From an uncultured Collinsella sp. (lineage in GTDB: Bacteria > Actinomycetota > Coriobacteriia > Coriobacteriales > Coriobacteriaceae): a stretch of 15,923 nt of DNA. The stretch's first letter is position 1, and each line of letters opens with the position of its first letter. The translations under genes and the position numbers were made by a program. The stretch is taken from NCBI GenBank assembly GCA_902489295.1, contig CABTZM010000033.1, forward strand, positions 1-15,923, written 5' to 3'. Under the pieces are notes generated by a model. That model saw only the letters and a list, made by a program, of their open reading frames with translations, was not told the origin of the DNA and searched no databases. Shown here piece by piece: positions 1 through 6,449 of the stretch.

Positions 1-389
1 CCATCGACCGACCAAATGCTGTAGCCCGTCTTCTTGTGCTCCTCGAAATTGAGCAAGGTGCGAATGGCATACCAATTTGTATTATCTGTATCGGTCGCCA
101 CGTGCTCGAGGATGAGCTTGTTGGACGTGCCGTCATTAAACAGGTGGCAGACGTTGCCGATGACGTTGCCGTCTTCGTTGACGCTCGCGGTGCGAAAATA
201 GCCCGCGGGGCGAAGGCGAATGACGAACTTGTCGAGGGTGGCCGCCGATGTGGGCGTGTCTTCTGCAAATGCCGCGCGCATGGGAAGGCCCAATCCCGCG
301 GTTTCGGGCAGGCTTACAAATGGCGACAATGCTGCGAGTCCAAGGCCCAGCGTAAACGCTCGGCGACTGATTGCGTGGTGTTCGGTCAT
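1..389 (-). CDS. Tat-exported protein, possible ricin-type lectin fold, 3' end missing
   Basis: The gene reads leftwards and leaves the window at base 1, so only the first 129 residues are visible. ATG at 389 is preceded by a GGAGGA Shine-Dalgarno at 393-398. The N-terminus carries a twin-arginine signal (SRRAFTLGLGLAAL, residues 8-21), with a likely signal-peptidase site near residue 45 (AAFA-ED), so the product should be exported folded. The mature part contains a stretch (GNVCHLFND, then WYAIRTLLN) that resembles the beta-trefoil repeat pattern of ricin-B lectins, where a short 'NV-x-L' strand is followed by an 'x-Y-x-I' strand. That assignment is a guess from a partial sequence. The Tat signal is the firm part. 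Function is unknown. Confidence 0.8.
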   Translation of the reverse strand, partial: MTEHHAISRRAFTLGLGLAALSPFVSLPETAGLGLPMRAAFAEDTPTSAATLDKFVIRLRPAGYFRTASVNEDGNVIGNVCHLFNDGTSNKLILEHVATDTDNTNWYAIRTLLNFEEHKKTGYSIWSVD

Positions 390-432
390 AACTCCTCCGT
401 TCGCAGGGTGCGGCTGTGCGCTCGTTTTGGTC

Positions 433-438
433 AATATA
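433..438 (-). promoter_or_regulatory. Candidate -10 box for the Tat-exported protein gene
   Basis: The minus strand reads TATATT here, about 45 bases upstream of the ATG at 389, in a locally AT-richer patch (430-490). I see no convincing -35 hexamer at 16-18 bp spacing, so this is a weak promoter call. Confidence 0.25.
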
Positions 439-587
439 CTGCCCAGATGTTTAAAGACGCCGGTTTAATTGTCTGCGCGGCGCAATAAATCGGCGGGCGG
501 ACGTGTTGGGGTACTTGCTGTTTTCGTATTGTTGTCACATTTGGGTGGTTCCGGCGTCCGACATCCTCGCGTTCGTCAGCTACCGGC

Positions 588-620
588 ATAAGAAAAGGAG
601 GGTCGGTTTACCGGCCCTCC
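588..620 (-). terminator. Rho-independent terminator of the first lipoprotein gene
   Basis: A 10-bp GC-rich stem (597-606 with 611-620, one G-T wobble) closes a TTTA loop. On the minus strand it is followed by TTTTCTTAT. It lies about 75 bases beyond the stop of the gene at 694-1287. Confidence 0.8.
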
Positions 621-693
621 CTTAGTACGAAACGCTGGGGCACCGCCGCTTGTTGGCGCTGCGCTCGTGTTTTTCGTTGCGCTCGCGAGTCGC

Positions 694-1287
694 TTAGCGC
701 TTAATCTCGATATCGTCGAGCTTGACGTCCATGGCTTCGGTCTTTGCCTCGGCGATGTCGTCGGCAAACTCAAGGGACTTCATCATGGTCTCGACGGCGT
801 CCTTATGCTCCTCGACATTGTCGATACGCACGTACACGCTGCCGCCGTCAACGTCGGTGAAGTACTCGGTCGTCACGCCGCCCGAGTGCGTGAAGTAGGC
901 GTTGCGCCAGGTCTTGCCGTTGTACTTAACGGGATCGCTCTCGGTCCATCCAGAGTTTGCCTTCCATTTGGCCTCGTAGTCGAACAGTTCGTCGGCGTTC
1001 TTGTCGGGGTCGAAGACAGGGATGAAGCGATCGCTGGCGTGCTCGCTCTCGGTGAACTTAAACTGGGCCCTGTCAGCGGTATCGCCGGCGACGTCGGTGA
1101 TCTCGACGCCCTCGGGGACCTCGACCTTAAACCAGATGAAGTCGGTCCTCATATCCACGGCTGGCTTTTCTGCGCCACCGCCACCGCCACTGCCGGCAGC
1201 GCCACCGCTTCCACCGCAACCCACCAGGGCAACTGCGGCAAAAAGACTCATGCAGAGGGTGAGAATCGCAAAGGCCTTCTTTTTCAT
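694..1287 (-). CDS. Small secreted lipoprotein, paralogue 1
   Basis: 197 residues. ATG at 1287 follows a GAGGAGG Shine-Dalgarno. The N-terminus is a type II signal peptide with lipobox LVGC (Cys24) and a Gly/Ser/Ala-rich tether, so the mature protein should be lipid-anchored on the outer face of the membrane. The globular part begins at TDFIWFKVEVPEG and ends in a charged tail. I do not recognise the domain. It shares the signal peptide, the DFIWFKVE motif, DRFIPV, the NGKTW segment and a GSVYV-x-I-x-N motif with the next gene (1530-2132), so the two are tandem duplicates. The pattern of alternating short strands suggests a small beta-rich fold. Each copy has its own terminator and upstream region, so they are probably transcribed separately. 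Confidence 0.88.
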   Translation of the reverse strand: MKKKAFAILTLCMSLFAAVALVGCGGSGGAAGSGGGGGAEKPAVDMRTDFIWFKVEVPEGVEITDVAGDTADRAQFKFTESEHASDRFIPVFDPDKNADELFDYEAKWKANSGWTESDPVKYNGKTWRNAYFTHSGGVTTEYFTDVDGGSVYVRIDNVEEHKDAVETMMKSLEFADDIAEAKTEAMDVKLDDIEIKR

Positions 1288-1359
1288 GGTCGTGTCCTCC
1301 TCGATCTGTAACCGCCCATGGATTACCTGCCTTTACTGTACGCGTGGGCGGCTCGCTAG

Positions 1360-1378
1360 GGTGGGCCATGTGTCCCAT
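1360..1378. repeat. 19-nt word shared upstream of both lipoprotein genes, copy 1
   Basis: GGTGGGCCATGTGTCCCAT occurs here and, base for base, at 2329-2347. The core (TGGG...CCCA, 1362-1377) is an imperfect palindrome with 12 of 16 positions symmetric. It lies 73 bases upstream of the ATG at 1287. It could be an operator, or part of a dispersed repeat copied along with the gene. Confidence 0.6.
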
Positions 1379-1423
1379 TCTGAGGGCCGGATTTGCGCCG
1401 TTAAGTGGCAATATGCTCGGACG

Positions 1424-1459
1424 CAAAAGAGGGAAGGGCCGATGCTGTCGGCCCTCCCC
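1424..1459 (-). terminator. Rho-independent terminator of the second lipoprotein gene
   Basis: Stem GGGCCGA (1436-1442) pairs with TCGGCCC (1448-1454) and extends outward through GGG/CCC after one mismatch. On the minus strand it is followed by a pyrimidine stretch ending CTCTTTTG. It lies about 75 bases past the stop at 1530, the same spacing as for the paralogue. Confidence 0.65.
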
Positions 1460-1529
1460 GGGGTTGGGTGCCCGTTGTTTTAATGGGGCGCGTGTACGCG
1501 GGTGCGCATAGGCACGTGCGGGTGTCCCG

Positions 1530-2132
1530 TTACTTGATCTCGATGCTCGAAATCTCGACTTCGCGTGCCTCGGAAACTGCCTCTTCCATGTCATCGGGGA
1601 ACTCGATGGAGTTGAGGAGCGTCTCGGCTTCTTTCTTGTGCTGGTCGAAGTTCGAGATGAGGACGTAGACGCTTCCCGGCTCAACGTCGGTAAAAAGCAT
1701 GGTTGAGATGCCGCTGTTGTCCTCGTATGTTCCGACGAGCCACGTCCTGCCGTTATACTCGACGGACCCGCCATCCTTCCACTGGAACGTATCCCCCTTC
1801 TTTTCCGCCTGGTCGGCGTGGGATTCCTCGGCCGTCAGCGCTTTTTTCCAAACGGGGATAAAGCGATCGGCCGAGGCGTTCTCGTTCTCGGGGAAGGTGA
1901 GCTGGACCCTGTCGGCGTTCTTGCCGGCGGAGTCGCTCACGCCAACGCTCTCGGGCATCTCGACCTTAAACCAGATAAAGTCAGTCTTTTCGACGACGGG
2001 GGCCTTTTCCCTGCTCTCGCTCTTGGCGGTGCTGCCGCTTCCGCCCGATGCGCTCCCGCCGCAGCCGACAAGGGCAAATGCGGCAAAGAGGGCGATGCAA
2101 AGGGAAAGAATCGATAGGGTCTTTTTCTTCAT
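1530..2132 (-). CDS. Small secreted lipoprotein, paralogue 2
   Basis: 200 residues from ATG 2132, chosen because an AAGGAGG Shine-Dalgarno lies just upstream. The reading frame stays open a further 24 codons, but that extension would bury the signal peptide. The lipobox is again LVGC (Cys24), followed by a Gly/Ser tether. The globular domain begins TDFIWFKVEMPES, with DRFIPV, the NGRTW segment and GSVYVLISN in the same order as in the gene at 694-1287, and the tail ends SSIEIK. It is more acidic than its neighbour and carries a longer central insertion around residues 105-125. Function is not recognisable. Surface location follows from the lipobox. Confidence 0.88.
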   Translation of the reverse strand: MKKKTLSILSLCIALFAAFALVGCGGSASGGSGSTAKSESREKAPVVEKTDFIWFKVEMPESVGVSDSAGKNADRVQLTFPENENASADRFIPVWKKALTAEESHADQAEKKGDTFQWKDGGSVEYNGRTWLVGTYEDNSGISTMLFTDVEPGSVYVLISNFDQHKKEAETLLNSIEFPDDMEEAVSEAREVEISSIEIK

Positions 2133-2328
2133 GGTGGCGTCCTCCTTGTCTGCCAGGGACATCGTGCGCCGCGGATCGCTGGGGCGGCGGTTACGCATGC
2201 ACATGATGCCTTTGTTTACTGTGCGGTTATTCCTCCATTCGTCGTCCGGCGCCGTGATGAGCTTGCCCCAACATAGGGCTCCTTACCTATATGTATGCCC
2301 CAGTTGCCGCTGCCCGGGAGTCTCGAAA

Positions 2329-2347
2329 GGTGGGCCATGTGTCCCAT
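2329..2347. repeat. 19-nt word shared upstream of both lipoprotein genes, copy 2
   Basis: Exact match to 1360-1378. Here it lies 197 bases upstream of the ATG at 2132, against 73 bases for copy 1, so its distance from the start codon is not conserved. Confidence 0.6.
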
Positions 2348-2457
2348 GTTTGTGTCGCTGCCGCCTATCGTGTGCCATAGAAATCCGCGATGGCCAGGTG
2401 CGCTGACGCTCATGTGCTTATGGGCTAGACTTAGCACCATTACGTGATCGATGCGGT

Positions 2458-2481
2458 CGGTCGGCGGTTGCCACCCGACCG
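2458..2481. promoter_or_regulatory. Inverted repeat in the leader of the fchA-folD unit
   Basis: CGGTCGG (2458-2464) and CCGACCG (2475-2481) are perfect inverted copies separated by 10 bases, ending 27 bases before the start codon at 2509. It could be an operator or a small leader hairpin. No T-run follows, so it is not a terminator. Confidence 0.35.
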
Positions 2482-2508
2482 ATGTATATGACTTGAAGGT
2501 GTATGCGT

Positions 2509-3141
2509 ATGAGCCAAGAGATGATGGACAAGACCTGCCGCGGGTTTGCCGAGGCGCTGGCCGCGCGCGAGCCGGTGCCCGGCGGCGGCAGCGCGAGCGC
2601 CTTTGTGGGTGCGCTGGGCGCCTCGCTGTGCGGGATGGTCGCGCGCTACGGCGCGACCAACCCCGTGCTTGCCGATCGCGCGGATGACCTGACGCGTGCG
2701 TTTGCCCAGGCGGACGAGTTATCGCAGGAACTTGTTGGTTTGGTTGCCGAGGATGTTCGTGCGTACGGCCAGGTGTCTGCGGCATACGGTATTCCGCGCG
2801 ATGATCCGGCTCGACCCGCGGCGATTCAAGATGCGTTGCACGTGGCGGCCATGCCTCCGTATCGAATCATGGATGCCTGCGGGCGCGCGCTGGCGCTGCT
2901 CGAGGACATGGCCGATAAGGGCTCGCGCCAGCTGCTGTCCGATGTGGCATGCGGCGCTGTGTTCTGCCGCGCCGCCATGCAGGGCGCGAGCCTGACGCTC
3001 TTCGCCAACACCACATCCATGAAAGACCGGGCGCGCGCCGAGGAGCTCGAGACGGCGTGTGATGAGTTACTCGACACGTGGTTGCCGCGCGCCGATGCGC
3101 TGGCTCGCCGCGCCGCCGACGCTGCAAGGAAGAGAGGATAG
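2509..3141 (+). CDS. fchA: FchA-type cyclodeaminase/methenyl-THF cyclohydrolase
   Basis: 210 residues, the size of a stand-alone FTCD_C domain (formiminotransferase-cyclodeaminase C-terminal family, all-helical). Family signatures visible: PVPGGGSAS (22-30), the acidic helix with VAEDVRAY (79-86), AAYGIP (91-96) and SDVACGA (144-150). Members release ammonia from 5-formimino-THF or hydrolyse 5,10-methenyl-THF to 10-formyl-THF in the cytoplasm. No formiminotransferase domain or gene lies next to it, and the folD homologue follows after 2 bases, which favours the cyclohydrolase role known for Methylobacterium FchA (inference). I chose ATG 2509 because AAGG at 2496-2499 is 9 bases upstream. ATG 2503 is in frame but only 3 bases from it. 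Confidence 0.88.
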   Translation: MSQEMMDKTCRGFAEALAAREPVPGGGSASAFVGALGASLCGMVARYGATNPVLADRADDLTRAFAQADELSQELVGLVAEDVRAYGQVSAAYGIPRDDPARPAAIQDALHVAAMPPYRIMDACGRALALLEDMADKGSRQLLSDVACGAVFCRAAMQGASLTLFANTTSMKDRARAEELETACDELLDTWLPRADALARRAADAARKRG

Positions 3142-3143
3142 CC

Positions 3144-3998
3144 ATGGCTGAACTGCTGAAGGGTGCTCCCGTTGCCCGCGCTTTGACCGAGGAGCTCGCT
3201 GCTCGCTGCGCAGTCCTGCGCGAGCGCGGCGTTGTTCCGACGTTGGCTATCGTGCGTGTGGGTGAACGCGAGGACGACCTATCCTACGAGCGCGGTGCGC
3301 TCAAGCGCTGCGAGAAGGTTGGCATTGAAGCTCGCCGCGTTTTGCTTTCCGCCGATGTTTCGCAGGACGAGCTGTTGGCGGCCATCGAGGACATCAATAC
3401 CGATTCGTCTGTTCATGGCTGTCTGATGTTTCGCCCGCTGCCCGCCGGCCTTGACGAGGATTCGGTTGCCGCGGCACTCAATCCTGCCAAGGACGTTGAC
3501 TCCATGACGCCGGCTTCGCTGCTCACCACGCTTTCGGGGCGCGGCGAGGGTTTTGCCCCCTGCACAGCCGAAGCCGTGCTTGCTTTGCTGGATCATTACG
3601 GCGTTGAGCTGGATGGGGCCAAGGTCGCGGTTGTCGGTCGCTCGCTGGTGATCGGGCGTCCTGTTGCCGCCATGCTTACGGCGCACAATGCGACTGTGAC
3701 AACGTGCCATACGCATACGCGCGACCTTGCTGCCGAGTGCCGTGCTGCCGACATTGTGGTTGCCGCTGTTGGACGCGCGCGTACGATTGGCGTGGATGCG
3801 GTTCGCGAGGGCCAGACGATCATCGATGTTGGCATTAATTGGGACGAGGCCGCTGGCAAGCTGGTCGGGGACGTCGATTTTGATGCCGCGGAGCCGGTTG
3901 TTAACGCCATCACGCCCGTGCCGGGCGGCGTGGGCGCTGTGACGACGGCGATCCTCGCCAAACACGTGATCGAGGCGGCGGAGCGCGCATCGAAATAG
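3144..3998 (+). CDS. folD: FolD-family methylene-THF dehydrogenase lacking the cyclohydrolase lysine
   Basis: 284 residues, normal FolD length. ATG 3144 sits 5 bases after AGAGAGGA and 2 bases after the fchA stop, so the two genes are translationally linked. The fold is clear: GCLMFRPLP (92-100), KDVD (116-119), the GxSxxxGxP dinucleotide signature (G165-R-S-L-V-I-G-R-P173), the IDVGIN motif, and ITPVPGGVG near the C-terminus. In E. coli FolD the active site uses Y52-x3-K56, Q98 and D121. Here the tyrosine is kept (Y48), the lysine position is alanine (A52), the glutamine position is phenylalanine (F96), and the aspartate is kept (D119). Loss of the lysine removes cyclohydrolase activity in studied family members, so I expect mainly dehydrogenase activity, with FchA doing the hydrolysis. 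Cofactor preference (NAD or NADP) cannot be read with confidence. Confidence 0.92.
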   Translation: MAELLKGAPVARALTEELAARCAVLRERGVVPTLAIVRVGEREDDLSYERGALKRCEKVGIEARRVLLSADVSQDELLAAIEDINTDSSVHGCLMFRPLPAGLDEDSVAAALNPAKDVDSMTPASLLTTLSGRGEGFAPCTAEAVLALLDHYGVELDGAKVAVVGRSLVIGRPVAAMLTAHNATVTTCHTHTRDLAAECRAADIVVAAVGRARTIGVDAVREGQTIIDVGINWDEAAGKLVGDVDFDAAEPVVNAITPVPGGVGAVTTAILAKHVIEAAERASK

Positions 3999-4030
3999 GC
4001 GTTTTGGGCTGTTTGAGGGGTTAGCTCTAT

Positions 4031-4072
4031 ACCCCGTGGACAAAAAATGCCAAATATGAGTACTGTTGCCAA
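4031..4072 (+). repeat. Left terminal inverted repeat
   Basis: Begins ACCCCGTGGACAAAAAATGC. Against the reverse complement of 4229-4271 it has one single-base gap and four mismatches over 43 positions. CAAAAAATGCCAAAT and GAGTACTGT are identical in both arms. Confidence 0.8.
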
Positions 4073-4089
4073 GATAGTCACATATTCTT

Positions 4090-4151
4090 TAGGTCAAATA
4101 GGCTCTCTAACGATATTTATTATCGATAAAGAGCCTATTTTATTGGACCTA
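4090..4151. repeat. Nested 62-nt hairpin inside the MITE-like element
   Basis: Three stems nest. TAGGTC (4090-4095) pairs with GACCTA (4146-4151), AAATAGGCTCT (4096-4106) with AGAGCCTATTT (4130-4140), and CGATA (4111-4115) with TATCG (4121-4125) over a TTTAT loop. On the plus strand the middle stem ends GCCTATTTTATT, so it might end transcription coming from folD, which otherwise has no obvious terminator. Confidence 0.7.
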
Positions 4152-4228
4152 TGAGGAATTACATCATCTAATTTTTGAACAAATGTAGACTTTTGACACC
4201 CATACGTAGCAAAATTGATGTTACTAAA

Positions 4229-4271
4229 TTGGTGACAGTACTCACATTTGGCATTTTTTGACCACAGGGGT
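4229..4271 (-). repeat. Right terminal inverted repeat
   Basis: The reverse complement begins ACCCCTGTGGTCAAAAAATG and matches the left arm at 4031-4072. Confidence 0.8.
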
Positions 4272-4352
4272 TGCCAGCGCCGCGGCTTCACCCTTTTTGC
4301 GCCGAAGCGATACACTGTTATCGTTTGATTTCTTCGCTCAAGGAGGATGCGC

Positions 4353-5876
4353 ATGCCGTGCACAACGATTTTGGTTGGTAAGAACGCGAGCTACGACGGG
4401 TCGACGTTGGTTGCTCGCAACGAGGACTCGTCCAACGGGGTGTTTGAGCCCAAGCGCATGCGCGTGGTGCATCCCGACGAGCAGCCGCGCGTCTACACGA
4501 GCGTCCTGAGTCACCTGACCGTTGAGCTGCCCGATAACCCCATACGCTACACGAGCGTCCCCGATGTTGTCCCGGGCCACGGCATCTGGGCCGAGGCCGG
4601 TTTCAACGAGCTCAATGTGGGCATGTCCGCAACCGAGACGCTCACCACCAACGAGCGCGTTCGCGGCGCCGACCCGCTCGTCGACTACGTGCCCGCCAAG
4701 GGCAACGAGGGCGAGGACGGCTATGTTCCGGCGCAGCCCGGCGGTCTGGGCGAGGAGGACATGGTGACCCTGGTGCTGCCATATGCCAAATCCGCCCGCG
4801 ACGGCGTACGCATTCTGGGTGACCTGCTCGAGCGTTATGGCACCTACGAGAACAACGGCATCGCCTTTAGCGACGTGGACGAGATCTGGTGGCTCGAGAC
4901 CATCGGCGGTCACCACTGGATCGCCAAGCGCGTGCCCGATGACGCTTATGTGACCATGCCCAACCAGCTGGGTATCGATAGCTTTGACCTGGATGACGCC
5001 GAGGGCGCCCAGGCCGACCACATGTGCTCCGCCGACCTGCGCTCCTGGATGGCCGAGTGGCATCTGGACCTGACGCTGGGCGTCGAGGGCGACGGTCCGG
5101 CCGCGGTCTTCAACCCGCGCGAGGCCTTTGGCTCGCACAGCGACAGCGACCACGTCTACAACACGCCGCGCGCCTGGTATATGCAGCGCTGCCTTAACCC
5201 CAGCGATGTGTGGGACGGTCCCGAGGCCGACTACACGCCCGAGAGCGATGACATCCCCTGGAGCCGCGTGCCTGAGCGCAAGGTGACCATCGAGGACATC
5301 AAGTACGTGCTTTCGAGCCACTACCAGGGCACGGAGTACGACTGCTACGGCAGCAAGGGTACGCCCGCCACACGCGGCGCCTATCGTCCCATCGGCATCA
5401 ACCGTAACAGCCAGCTCGCCGTGCTGCAGCTGCGCCCCTATGCGCAGCCGGCCTACCGCGCCGTGCAGTGGATGGCCTTTGGCTCCAACTCGTTTAACGC
5501 GCTGGTTCCGCTGTACGCCAACGTCGAGACCATGCCCGAGTACTATGCCGACACGCAGGCTCGCGTAACGTCCGAAAACTTCTACTGGGCCAACCGCCTG
5601 ATCGGCGCCCTGGCCGACGTCCGTTTCCATGAGTGCGGTCGCGCCGTGGAGGACTACCAGGAGAAGGTCGGCGGCATGGGCCACAAGCAGATTCACGACG
5701 TTGACGCTGTCGTAGCCACGCTGCCCGAGGCCGAAGTGCCCGCCGAGCTCGCCCGCGCCAACGAGGCCTTTGCCGAGCTCATGCGCGTGGAGACCGATGC
5801 CCTGTTGGGCAAGGTGCTCTACACCACGAGCTGCGCCATGAAGAACTCTTTCGCGATGAACGACAACATTAGGTAA
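4353..5876 (+). CDS. C69-family dipeptidase (PepD type), cytoplasmic Ntn hydrolase
   Basis: 507 residues. The start MPCTTILVGKNASYDGS matches the N-terminus of peptidase family C69. There the cysteine just after the removed initiator residues (Cys3 here) becomes the N-terminal nucleophile and hydrolyses dipeptides of broad specificity. The downstream ARNEDSSNG, GHGIWAEAG and NELNVGMSATET segments and a length near 500 agree with the family. No signal peptide is present, so it should act in the cytoplasm on imported peptides. ATG 4353 is preferred: AAGGAGG (4340-4346) is 6 bases upstream of it but directly abuts the in-frame ATG at 4347. The gene is monocistronic, between the MITE-like element and its own terminator. 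Confidence 0.93.
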   Translation: MPCTTILVGKNASYDGSTLVARNEDSSNGVFEPKRMRVVHPDEQPRVYTSVLSHLTVELPDNPIRYTSVPDVVPGHGIWAEAGFNELNVGMSATETLTTNERVRGADPLVDYVPAKGNEGEDGYVPAQPGGLGEEDMVTLVLPYAKSARDGVRILGDLLERYGTYENNGIAFSDVDEIWWLETIGGHHWIAKRVPDDAYVTMPNQLGIDSFDLDDAEGAQADHMCSADLRSWMAEWHLDLTLGVEGDGPAAVFNPREAFGSHSDSDHVYNTPRAWYMQRCLNPSDVWDGPEADYTPESDDIPWSRVPERKVTIEDIKYVLSSHYQGTEYDCYGSKGTPATRGAYRPIGINRNSQLAVLQLRPYAQPAYRAVQWMAFGSNSFNALVPLYANVETMPEYYADTQARVTSENFYWANRLIGALADVRFHECGRAVEDYQEKVGGMGHKQIHDVDAVVATLPEAEVPAELARANEAFAELMRVETDALLGKVLYTTSCAMKNSFAMNDNIR

Positions 5877-5894
5877 AAGCCGTATTGCAGCGAA

Positions 5895-5940
5895 CGAGCG
5901 GGGCAAACGCCGTCAAAGGCTTTGCCCCGCTCGATTTCTA
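5895..5940 (+). terminator. Rho-independent terminator of the dipeptidase gene
   Basis: A 13-bp perfect stem (CGAGCGGGGCAAA at 5895-5907 with 5921-5933) has a 13-base loop and is followed by ATTTCT, 18 bases past the stop codon. Confidence 0.85.
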
Positions 5941-5959
5941 TCTTGGCGGTAAAACGATT

Positions 5960-5989
5960 TTGTGTCGTTCACTCAATCTTGGGTACAAG
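5960..5989 (+). promoter_or_regulatory. Candidate promoter of the phasin-like/ABC1 operon
   Basis: TTGTGT (5960-5965) and TACAAG (5984-5989) are 18 bases apart. The -10 box is preceded by TTGGG, a partial extended -10. It ends 35 bases before the start codon at 6025 and follows the upstream terminator. Confidence 0.35.
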
Positions 5990-6024
5990 AAGGCCAATGC
6001 AGTTGTTCATGATTGGAGCCAACC

Positions 6025-6441
6025 ATGGTTATGAAACTCGATCAGCTTGTTAACGGCGCCATTAACGTGGGCTTCGGTGCCGCCGCCGTTGCCGTCGAGG
6101 GCGGCAAGAAGGTCCTCGACGACCTCGGTACCAAGGGCGAGCAGGTCCGCAAGGATGCCGGCACCCCCGATATCGCCCGCAGCGTGTCCGATATGTTCGA
6201 GCAGGCGGGTGGCACCATCTCCGACCTGACCGAGCGCCTGGGCATGCAGGGCGAGACTGCGGCCCAGCGCGTGCTCGATGAGCTCATCCTGGCTCGCGTC
6301 CGCGTTATGACCGCCCCCGAGCGCACGGCCTTCCTGGCTCATGTGCGCGATATCGTCGATTCGGTCGAGGACAACGTGACCTCGGTGCCCGTCGAGTCCG
6401 TTGAGCCCGACGATGCAGGGGACACCGAAGAGGCCGAGTAG
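6025..6441 (+). CDS. Phasin/PhaF-like amphipathic helical protein
   Basis: 138 residues. ATG 6025 lies 6 bases after GGAG (6015-6018). An in-frame TTG at 6013 has no ribosome site. Residues 1-25 form a hydrophobic/amphipathic helix (INVGFGAAAVAVEGG), followed by KKVLDDLGTKGEQVRKD and a long helical, heptad-like region (SVSDMFEQ...LTERLG). The C-terminus is an acidic tail. The layout resembles phasin or PhaF-like coiled-coil proteins, which are often found beside ABC1 kinases. There is no sign of polyhydroxyalkanoate genes here, so a granule role is doubtful. It may instead tether to the membrane or to the kinase. The next gene starts 8 bases after its stop, so the two form one operon. Homology is judged from pattern, not from a search. 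Confidence 0.75.
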   Translation: MVMKLDQLVNGAINVGFGAAAVAVEGGKKVLDDLGTKGEQVRKDAGTPDIARSVSDMFEQAGGTISDLTERLGMQGETAAQRVLDELILARVRVMTAPERTAFLAHVRDIVDSVEDNVTSVPVESVEPDDAGDTEEAE

Positions 6442-6449
6442 CAGCGCAG

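Larger units (their letters stand above)
4031..4271. mobile_element. MITE-like element, 241 bp, AT-rich, no transposase
   Basis: The segment between folD and the dipeptidase gene is far richer in A+T than anything else in the window. It is bounded by long imperfect inverted repeats (4031-4072 and 4229-4271) and holds a large central hairpin. It encodes no credible protein. This architecture fits a non-autonomous miniature inverted-repeat element. No clear target-site duplication is visible: left flank GCTCTAT, right flank TGCCAGC. An alternative is a mobile terminator or attenuator cassette. No parent insertion sequence lies in the window, and I cannot assign a transposase family from the ends. 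Confidence 0.65.

Noticed and set aside
2133..2204. 24-codon N-terminal extension of the second lipoprotein.
   Set aside because: It would place charged residues ahead of a complete lipoprotein signal peptide, and the paralogue starts at the equivalent internal methionine.
3078..3143. Upstream extension of the folD frame into fchA.
   Set aside because: ATG 3144 has a good ribosome site and the FolD fold begins there. The extension is Arg-rich out-of-frame fchA sequence.
4094..4363. 89-codon minus-strand frame through the AT-rich element, with CEYCHQF and YGCQKS cysteine pairs.
   Set aside because: It is built from the inverted repeat and hairpin of the element, has no usable ribosome site and runs antisense into the start of the dipeptidase gene. 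It would deserve a look only if the same frame were conserved in other copies of the element.
4338..5906. Minus-strand open frame of 522 codons opposite the dipeptidase.
   Set aside because: The plus strand encodes a clear C69 dipeptidase. The minus frame has no ribosome site or family motif.
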